A DNA stretch of 64,000 nt from Pachypanchax playfairii (Eukaryota > Chordata > Actinopteri > Cyprinodontiformes > Aplocheilidae): assembly GCA_006937955.1 (NCBI GenBank), contig SSNP01000038.1, positions 2,102,361-2,166,360 on the forward strand. The letters are read 5' to 3'. Numbering within the stretch: the stretch's first letter is position 1; every line of letters starts with the position of its first letter. Below are positions 56,301 through 64,000 of this stretch, in pieces. The position numbers were made by a program, and so were the translations under genes. The notes below the pieces were generated by a model, which was not told the DNA's origin, searched no databases, and saw only the letters and a list, made by a program, of their open reading frames with translations.

Positions 56301-59300
56301 CATCTGCTGCAGTTGATTCATCTACAGATGGACAGGAAAAAGATGAACTCCAACAGATAGTTGTTTTAGGTAATGCTGTGGATGGTCAGACAAAGTCAGG
56401 AAAAAACTTGCTTCAATTTAAAATTTCAGAATCTGACCTTCCTGATTTTTCCACATTTAAAAGCTTCATGTTTTACCTTGTCTTTCTTCAGTGAGTTCAT
56501 CCCGCTGGTGAGCTGTCGTGAGTACTTGGCAGCCTTTTTGTGAGTGAGATGCTGCTGAATTTGGCTCATGATTTTATCCTCCAGCTCCAAACGGACAGAA
56601 CATTCTTTTTCAAATAGTTTCCTCTGATGGTTCAGATCAGTCTGGCACACGTCTTCTTCCTTTAAAAATGGAGAAATCAAACAAGTCAAGAAAGATAAAT
56701 CAAAGAAGTAGCGCTTACAGACAGACCAGCATGTGTTGGACACTGAAGTGTTTATCTTCTTCAGACCTTTGTGAGTGTTGCAATGGTTCGTTCTGTTTCA
56801 TGCAGAGAACGAAGGCAGATGCTGTACTGGGCCTTCAGGGCCTCCTGCTCCGCTTGTTTCTGACTGATCAGTTTTTTTGAGGTTGCACAGTCTGTTTCAC
56901 ACCAGTTCAAGCGACCAGTCAGAGTCTCGTTTTTCTCCTGCTCTGCAGCAGTAACTTTCTTATAACCTTCAATTTCTCGGTTCAGTGTAATCACTTGATC
57001 CATGACGGCGCTGAAGACAAAAATGAAAAAAAAAAATAACTGTAAAATTAAATTGTGAAAGCTTTTAATTCAATATCTGATTATAAATGTTTGGACAAAA
57101 TGTATTTCAGACAATGAAAATATTTTTACAAAACTTATAAAAGATCTGCATGTGCTTAGAGGTGTTTTGTTTAATGTCGAAGAGCTTTTTCTGTTTTTAC
57201 TTGTTAAAAAGGTGAAAACATCCCAGTTATGTGCAGAAACATCATGTTTGATTTACAGCCTGGTTAGAGTTGAATAGAAAAGGGTGGCCTGTCAGGAGGT
57301 ACACACTCCTCAGATGCATCATTAGAATCAAGTAGCAACGTTCTCACCGTACGGCCTCCTGCATCGCACACAACACCTCACTCTTTTTCCTAATGTCCAT
57401 CAGGCTGCTGTTCCACTGCTGCAGCAGCTGTTTATGCACCATTAACAGAGACTCCATTTCCATCTCAGCCTGCAAAAAAATCAGTCATGTCCACACAGGT
57501 CTCAACAGGAAGTCACAGGTAAACAACAGGACTTCATTTAATCACTTCTAAAACTAATCAGCTTTATGCTGTTTTAATATCCACATGTTATTATTTATAT
57601 TTAAAGTTAGATGTTATAGTGCCTAAAAATTAATGTTAGTGTCTTTACTTGCTGATTAAAGGCACATTTCCTTCATATAAAGCTGTAGTTACCTCAGAGA
57701 GTGCCTCTTTAGCTGCCCGTGTCTCCTCTGCTTGAGCACTCGTCTGGGACTCGTACACAGCGACCTGCACTGTCAGCCTCTCTAGTTCTTTTGTCAGACG
57801 TTCTACATACAAGTCCTGATGACACAGTGTTAAAAGTATCAGACACAATGTTTTTTACTACAATGCAAAGTGAAATATTTGGTATTTTAGTGCGTTTGGC
57901 TTTAAATTGTTAACCTGTTTTAATATCTGGTCTTCTGCCCGAATCTTCTCGACTTCTGCTCTGTACTTGATGTTCTTCATGGTTTTGACTTTGGAGTGCA
58001 GATCTTCACTGACACCTTCTGTAAGACTGAGGTGTTGAGATAATTTGTCTAACTCTGCCTGTAGTTTGGACACTGGGAAACAGAGAAGTTGATGTTAGTT
58101 TAATGCCACAGCTGTTTTAACTACTTGCACTGACCCTAAACTCTAATCTCTGCTACATAAACAAGGAAATCAAATGAAATAAACAGCAAGGAACGTTTTC
58201 ATACAAATCCTACAACAAATATGTTTACATTTTAACTGAGTTACTATACAAGGTAGACACAAACTGTAAGATACACGTCAGTCTCACCACGAGCTTCATC
58301 TTGGCAGCTTTGTTGGTTTATCTCAGAATATCTGCTCTTTGCCACCTCCAGCTGATCTTGTGTTTGTCGACGCTTAACTTCCTCCTGCGCCCTGGTCTGA
58401 TGAAGGGCGTCCATCTTGCTTTGCTTTCTGGCCAGTTGTTCTTGAACCCGGAACAGATCGAGAGCACTTTTCTCTGAATGGATATCATCTGCCTTTTTAA
58501 CGGCCCGCTGGGGGGGGGGGGGGCAAGCACAAGAAGAAATCAGATCTAAAAGCTATTACTGGTTAGACTTAAAAACCCTCAGTCACACTCTAGTTTCTGT
58601 TTTTCATTCACACATTATTTTTATACATATTTATTTATCTATGCTGCATCTAAAGCAGGTCCCACAAACACTTATTTGAACTCAAATCTACCAAATATTT
58701 ATGAACAGGATTAGATACATTTCCAAAACTTCTTCTTTTGATTGATAGAAGAGTAACTAACCTTTTCATGCAGTTCCTGCTTGAGTCTCTCCAGGTTCTT
58801 CTTGAGCTGAATGTTCAGAGCATCTTGAAGTCTTTTTACCAGGAGCTGCACATGATGATGAAGGACATGTATGATGTCATCTCATCTACCCAGTGAATAG
58901 GGTTATGCTAATTTATAAATATTAACAAAAACTTTAAAAAGCACAAATTTAAATTAAAGCACAAGAAAACAGACATGTTCAGGGTCAAGAATGAATAACT
59001 CCTCCTCTTCCTCTTCATCCTCTTGAAGTAACTCCACATTCATCAAGTCTTCAGATGTGTTAGGGATCGACGGGTGAGGGGTCAGTACTATGTAGGCCAA
59101 AAACAAATGTGAACAAATGTCATTATGCTGTAAATTAACAGGCAGATGGTGATGCAATGATTTGGAACTTGGATTATGGGATTACTGTTTGACTAAATGC
59201 AGTACTTACCTGCCATACTGAGGTCAGCGTCATCATACTGGGGGCCTAGGTCTTCGGGTTGTGGGCCTAGGTCTTCAGGGTCATCAGACTGGGGGCCTAG

Positions 59301-59638
59301 GTCTTCAGGTTGTGGTGCTAATGCATCCTGTGTGTCACCAATAGAAGGAATGTGTTTCAGCAGTTATGAGCTACACACCATAAAACAAATTTAAATGTTC
59401 ACTTTTTTATTTTAAGCCTTAAGCACTTGTTAAATGTTTGAACATCACAGAGTTGCTGGACAAATATTCTACATACATCCATTCACTTTTAAGCAAATAA
59501 CAGACAGAAAAAAGAAGTATTTTTGGTGTCTTGTGAACATCACACCTGTTGAGTAAGTGGGCTGGTCATCCCAGTAGCCTCGGTAACTCTAACCTGCTGG
59601 TTGGCATCATGTTGCTGATCCTCCTTGTCACTCTGCAT
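53373..59638 (-). CDS. ccdc40: CCDC40, coiled-coil ciliary ruler protein, complete, 18 coding exons
   Basis: With CCDC39, CCDC40 forms the 96-nm ruler on axonemal doublets that positions inner dynein arms and the N-DRC; loss causes primary ciliary dyskinesia (family knowledge). Coding exons 5' to 3': 59546-59638, 59210-59327, 58975-59087, 58762-58845, 58288-58507, 57915-58072, 57693-57815, 57348-57469, 56767-57010, 56477-56659, 56076-56321, 55712-55925, 55413-55582, 55239-55330, 54945-55065, 54243-54431, 54013-54171, 53373-53615. They total 2892 bp, in frame, 963 aa (human ~1142; the N-terminus is shorter here). Seen: an acidic N-terminus with three PEDLGPQ repeats, an EEEEEELFILDPEH stretch, then near-continuous coiled coil from ~110. 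Diagnostic matches are DLYVERLTKELERL, GYKKVTAAEQEKNETL, QQIMLWERRIQILKETRSTL and FPQHQGALHKVSRAV. ATG 59638 is the first in-frame Met after a good acceptor at 59644-59646. Exon 13 appears to use a GC donor. Confidence 0.93.
55411..55412 (-). other. ccdc40: non-canonical GC donor of ccdc40 intron 13
   Basis: Exon 13 must end at AAG (FVHKLK) to join exon 14 (EAEWESIN) in frame. The next bases are GCAGAA, not GT. The nearest downstream GT (ATG|GTTTCA) would shift the frame. GC-AG introns are an accepted minor class, but this one lacks the strong GCAAGT consensus. Confidence 0.6.
58510..58523. repeat. poly(G) tract forming a poly(C) splice acceptor
   Basis: Fourteen Gs on the plus strand form, on the minus strand, the polypyrimidine tract of the ccdc40 exon 5 acceptor (C-run then AG). 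The run is prone to length polymorphism and sequencing error. Confidence 0.85.
59217..59318 (-). repeat. ccdc40: coding tandem repeat in ccdc40 exon 2 (PEDLGPQ x3)
   Basis: The unit GAAGACCTAGGCCC(C/A)CA recurs three times, giving PEDLGPQ, PEDLGPQ, PEDLGPQ separated by SDD and by nothing. It makes up about half of the 39-residue exon, in the poorly conserved acidic N-terminal region. Confidence 0.9.
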
Positions 59639-59995
59639 TATAGCTGTAATGAAAATGGAATAGTCGCATTAAAATATTTAAATGCATAATAGAAAGGAAA
59701 AAAAAAAGTTTTTGGATCACTGTATATTGATATATTATTATTTGTATCAGATTTTCGTTTGTGGTTGGTAAAGATGAACATAATCCTCCCAGTAAAACTA
59801 ACCACAGTACTTTTCCCTGCTAGCTCAGGTGTGACTTGTTGACCGGAAACGGATCACTTCATGTTGCTGTCGGTAAGTTTGAAGAAAATAGTATTTCACA
59901 ACCACTCATGACATCAGACAGCTGACCTATAAATAAAAACAAAGATAGCATGCGTTCAAGTGAGACATTAGCGGCAGGTGTGCATTAAAATCATT

Positions 59996-60070
59996 CCTAC
60001 CTCTGTTAACAAACCGAGACCAGCGTTGCCTAGCAACAGTACACTTCCGCTGTAAGAGCTCGCGCAGTTC
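59996..60070 (-). promoter_or_regulatory. ccdc40 presumed non-coding first exon and core promoter
   Basis: A minus-strand donor (ACAGAG|GTAGGAAT, exon end 60001) pairs with the acceptor at 59644-59646 (ATTACAG|CTATAATG), implying a non-coding first exon with five UTR bases before the ATG. The segment holds the X-box (60025-60037), an ETS-like GGAAGTG on the minus strand near 60042-60048, and a CpG-containing GAGCTCGCGCAG. The transcription start is inferred. Confidence 0.5.
60025..60037 (+). promoter_or_regulatory. RFX X-box (GTTGCCTAGCAAC)
   Basis: The 13-mer fits the bipartite X-box consensus GTNRCC-N(0-3)-RGYAAC exactly, with a 1-nt spacer, and is near palindromic. It lies about 390 bp upstream of the ccdc40 ATG, in or next to the presumed first exon. 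RFX2/RFX3 with FOXJ1 drive motile-cilia genes through such sites (established). Confidence 0.75.
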
Positions 60071-60378
60071 TTGTAGCTTCCGACAACATATTTTAATTAA
60101 AAAGTGAATTATTTGATATTAAAACGTTTACAGATCAACTATATTACATTGTAGAAAAAAGACAAATATTTTCAAATTTGATTTAAAATTATTTCTACCA
60201 CCGCTGATATGTTACTAACAAACAAATTGACCAAGCAACCGTAAACGTCCGTTACGGGAGAAAAACAAAGAGATCCAATTAAAAAGCGGTTCTTTTGTAT
60301 CTGAACGACTCGTGGGTCGGAGTTTTTTGAATAAGTGAAAATTTATCAGATATTGTTTTATTAAATCGCACTTCAGGG

Positions 60379-60500
60379 TCAGCATCCATCCGTGTTCATC
60401 TGCTCAAGACTGTACTGAACAATCCAGATAGTGTCCTCCAGTTCAAATCCTCCTTTCCACGGCAGCTTGGTGGGGCGAGGATCTGATGAGCTTCCTGCAG
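60379..60500 (-). CDS. orphan putative terminal exon, unrecognised
   Basis: A minus-strand open stretch with an acceptor (C-run, then GCAG) at 60501-60504 and a TGA at 60379-60381. It encodes 39 residues including KLPWKGGFELEDTIWIVQYS and ending EQMNTDGC. The aromatic and charged composition looks protein-like, unlike flanking AT-rich DNA. I do not recognise the family, and no upstream partner exon was found in 60.5-62.5 kb. It could be the last exon of a gene extending upstream, an alternative 3' exon, or a pseudogene fragment. It lies between the ccdc40 promoter and the tex2 stop. Confidence 0.35.
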
Positions 60501-60514
60501 CTGCGGGGGGGGGG

Positions 60515-62561
60515 CAGCAGAACTTTAACAGAAATTTGGAGGGTTTAAACATTTGTTAAACTACTCAGATTAATTTAAAAAAGAATCACTTTGCTTTTTT
60601 ATAGGCTACACAATTAGGATCTAATTTTCAGCTGGTGTTGCTTCAGATGCCTAATACATATACATACATGTTTTGTTTTCTTCTTTATATTAGAACAACT
60701 GCTGCTACTTGGTTTGAAATGTGACAATAATTAAAGGACTTACAATTTCTTTAAAGGTTCTAACACATCTGCTTAGACTTTTTCAGTGTATCTTTTTCAC
60801 AAAAACTATAACACTGCACTTGAAATGAATAAAATGATAATCTGGTACATAATAAAACACTTTAGCTACCTTGATTGCTGGCCAATTATTTATAGAAACT
60901 AGTATTTGAGTCTACAACAACTGAGTACAAATCAAGAATAAGTATAATCTGTAAAAATCCAAACATTAAATACAAAGTTAAAAACAAGATGATGTCATCG
61001 GCAGGTTTATTTTGCTGTATAAATAAGGCAATTACACATAATCACTGGATTTGGTCTTAAAATTACACTTAAATGTCAAAAAATTATAATTCACAGGTGG
61101 AAATTATATCATCATATTATAATCTCAAAATATCTTTTCATTTTGGTAATATCAAAAAGTTCACAAAACTGAAGCCATAACCCATTTTTATACATTCATT
61201 CAAAAAATACTTCACAAACAGGAATCAAGGTACAAAGAAAAAGACAATTGTCTAATTTGTGCTTTACTATCCTAAAACAAAAACAAATAAAAAGGGTCAA
61301 GACTCATGTAAACAAGATGTATCATAGTACACGTTAATCTGAGCTAAAGATTCAACTGATCCGTTCAAGACGTGTACGTTTAAGCACAGAGAGAAATCCG
61401 GCATTCAAGAACTTTGGTTTAGAGAAATCTGGTTTAAAAGTCCGTTCAGATTAAGGGAACCAGTTAATAAGGCTGCACATTCTTGGCAAAACTTGTTTTA
61501 GATGTTGTGTACCTTCACTTCACTCACTGAGGCCTTTGTTTACATACTGTATGGCAGGTTGAATCTTTTAAATCACTGTCACATTTAAAGTTGGCCATTA
61601 AAATTCCCTCCAAATATCTTCAACATCTAGTCTGATTGATACAACAGATTCATACTGATTACTGACACACTGAAGATATGTAAAGTCTGATAGTGTTTAT
61701 CAAAAGAAAAAAAAAACTTTTATTGTGCAATTATTTGCAAACCCCAGTCAAACTGTTATCAGGTCAAATAGTTTTCATTCACTTCCAAAAGGAACCAAAA
61801 ACATTCGTACATACATTCAACAGTGTTAGAGGCATCGTACTCTTCATCATAGTCTTCATCAACCTTTAGCGTCTCTATACAGGATCATATTAAAATGTAC
61901 CATCATCTCTAACATTACACGTGTGTTTGTATGTATCTGTCATTAATGTACATGGAATCAGCAACATCAGGCACTCGTATAACTTTATAATAGTGTCAGT
62001 GGCATTAAAAGGAATCAACATGGTGTTCAGGTATGGCCACAGCACAAAACAATACTGTTTTTATTAATACCCTATTGAACAAAAAGTTTAAAGTTAATAA
62101 ATAAACATCTAGTTTTTACCGTTTGTGTCATTCTAAGTTTTATTTAAAGGTCTCTGAAGGGAAACTGCATGTTCCTCTGTAAGGTATGTGGTGAATGCTC
62201 TCTGTGTTCATCAGACATACCTGTAATAATATAGTACATTCCTACTTATTAACTTAACCCTGCTTTTAATTAGGAGACGAACAGGACTCACCTTCAGATT
62301 AGTTTTTCTTCATTAAGTTCCTAACAGTGATGAGCACTAGTTGATAGCAGCAAGCAGCACTTTGCTGTTTCTCTCTACTTGGTCGACTCAAACTTCTCTA
62401 ACTGTAAAGTTTCAGTTCTAGAAGGTGAGAAAGCAGCTCACAGTGGGAATGTGTGTGTGTCTAAAAACTGTGTCAGACTGAGTCCTGGATCTGAGACTTT
62501 GTAAGCTTTAATGCAATACTGTAAACAATCTTCATGGCTGACTGTTGATGTCCATTTCATG
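60515..62561 (-). other. tex2 3' UTR / intergenic
   Basis: AT-rich sequence following the tex2 stop, with several minus-strand AATAAA-type signals (for example near 62063, 62143 and 61004) and no convincing coding exon. A short acidic open stretch near 61840-61880 (minus strand, VDEDYDEEYD) has no splice sites and is not called. The length is compatible with a long 3' UTR; its end cannot be placed. Confidence 0.4.
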
Positions 62562-63881
62562 CTAGGAAGGTTCTGCGTTCACCGAGGGGCCGACTAAAGG
62601 TCCGCCAGCTGTGCGCAGGTCCATGGCAGAATGCATGATAGTCAGCCACACGTCATCCATGTTTGGCATTACAAAGATTTTCTACAGCAGGAGAGAGAAT
62701 ATTGTGTAAATAATGAGAGTTCTCTAAACACTTTAGTTTTATGAAATAGTAAATATTTGAAAGAATATTACGTTTATAAATATCTAATATAATTCAGGAT
62801 TTTTAGTGCGTTTTATTAACAATTTTAATAGGAAACTTTTATAACTCTACTGGGTTAAATAAGAACTAATATTCCTCTGTATGTTTCAAAAAAATCTCCC
62901 CAAAATGAATTAGTACATTAAAGAAACTTCTGCAGAAGTACCTGGAATTCCTGCTCCAGTTTCTTCTCTATCCAGTCAGTAATGTGAGCCAGAGTGACTT
63001 CTCTTTCTCCTAGTTTAGGTCGAGCCTTCAGTTCCAGGTAAGGTGGAGTCCTAAAGCCGTACCTGCAACAGAAATGTATCTAATCACATACACTGGAACG
63101 TCCATGCCAGTCAGAGATCACAGTCATCCAGAGCAAGGAAATCCTAGTAAGGGAAGGTCCATATGAAGGGAACTGGACTTCTTTATTTTCTGAAGAATTT
63201 TAAGCTCAATTTAAAAACTTGAAATCTGCACTTTTCATTTTGAACTAATAAAACTCTTTGAATAAGAAGCAACATGTCTTAAAGAAATAAAGAAATCTAG
63301 TTGAACCTTCTGGCTGAAGTTTAGCCAGCAGGGGGCGGTGTTGACCTGCTAAACCACATGAACTGGTCTCAGTAGAATCAGGCTGTCACTTGGCAGAGTG
63401 GATTTATTTGTTCTGAAAACAGACGCTGACTGTGTTCAAAGTTGATTATTTGTGGTTTAGAAATAAAGATATGCGAGTCCTGACTCAGTGACTGTTGACA
63501 CACATTAGGATTCTGAACAAATTAGGGAATCGTCTTAAAAACGTTGTTTACAACAAACTTGATCAAGTTGTTTCTGTGGGGAAAATGTGACCCTTTGTCA
63601 CGCTGATAAACACACATGTTTACTGTGTGGAGCTGATTGTGTAATCCAGAGACAACAGTTCCTCCACATACCATATCCTGTCTGTGGGAGGAGGAGGTAT
63701 GTTGACGGCCAGCGTTCCTCTGAGCTGCTGAAGCTCCACAGTGAGCAACAGCGGCGTGTTGGACATCTCCTCCATCTTCTTTTTGATAAACTCCGTCTCT
63801 GTGGCCTTCTGGAAGTATTTGGATTTGGTAATCTTGTCCACAAAGCGCATGATCTTGCTCGGTTTATGTCCACCCACCAAA
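62562..63881 (-). CDS. tex2: TEX2 C-terminus (SMP-domain lipid-transfer protein), partial
   Basis: Last three coding exons: 63672-63881, 62942-63062, 62562-62681, all GT-AG, phases closing, about 149 aa. The gene runs off the right edge. Readable matches are LVGGHKPSKIMRFVDKITKS, SNTPLLLTVELQQLRGTLAV, NIPPPPTDRIWYGFRTPPYL, ARPKLGEREVTLAHITDWIE and KIFVMPNMDDVWLTIMHSAM. TEX2, related to yeast Nvj2, is an ER membrane protein whose SMP domain carries lipids at membrane contact sites (family knowledge). The window holds the end of the SMP domain and the tail. The stop is TAG at 62562-62564. The teleost paralogue tex2-like cannot be excluded. Confidence 0.83.
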
Positions 63882-64000
63882 CTGTAGTTAATAAAAATCA
63901 ATCAGAAACCAAAATGGACTAAATGCATTTCTTCACACAGTTATCAGAAAGCGACTCCCAGTCACGCTGAGCCGCTTGTAACCAGTTAAAGAAACCTTTA
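63882..64000 (-). other. tex2 intron (partial)
   Basis: AT-rich sequence upstream of the 63672-63881 exon, with the acceptor TTAACTACAG next to the exon. The next coding exon lies outside the window. Confidence 0.6.

Noticed and set aside
61830..61890. Acidic open stretch VDEDYDEEYD on the minus strand
   Set aside because: No splice sites or start, bounded by stops, inside probable tex2 3' UTR.

Overview
This is vertebrate nuclear DNA, almost certainly from a teleost fish and possibly a percomorph. The evidence is AT-rich non-coding DNA, very dense long (CA)n microsatellites, relics of Tc1-like, hAT-like and RTE-like elements typical of fish, and intron-containing genes that read as fish orthologues of human CARD14, CCDC40 and TEX2. 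I built all gene models by hand from ORFs, splice sites and remembered family sequences; no alignment was run.

Right part (37.4-64 kb). Three genes lie head to tail on the minus strand. tex2 (62562-63881) contributes only its last three coding exons, the C-terminal end of an SMP lipid-transfer protein. ccdc40 (53373-59638) is complete in 18 coding exons (963 aa). It encodes the coiled-coil molecular-ruler protein of motile cilia and has an RFX X-box next to its presumed first exon. card14 (37448-48894) is complete in 20 coding exons (981 aa): CARD, coiled coil, PDZ, SH3 and guanylate-kinase-like domains, a CARMA scaffold for BCL10-MALT1/NF-kB signalling. Reading frames close across every intron of both complete genes. 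In human, CCDC40 and CARD14 are close neighbours on 17q25.3 with GAA and EIF4A3 between them. Here those two are absent and tex2 lies upstream of ccdc40. The genes are linked by position and have no obvious functional relation.

Left part (1-37.4 kb). I found no gene I can name. It holds microsatellites, seven copies (six here, one upstream of card14) of a ~275-290 bp repeat unit bounded by (CA)n, a Tc1-like relic (26071-26826), a hAT-like relic (31740-32695), a palindromic MITE-like repeat near 17.8-18.0 kb, and about ten complex homeodomain-motif-rich stretches between 8 and 30 kb that look like conserved non-coding elements. Two stretches have splice sites and open frames suggesting orphan exons on the minus strand, so part of this region could be introns of an unrecognised gene. 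An assembly gap of 35 N interrupts a minisatellite in the last card14 intron.

I see no CRISPR array, operon, rRNA or tRNA. No clear previously undescribed system is evident. The best leads are the (CA)-bounded repeat family with its internal hairpin, the candidate CNE cluster, the orphan exons and the X-box at ccdc40.
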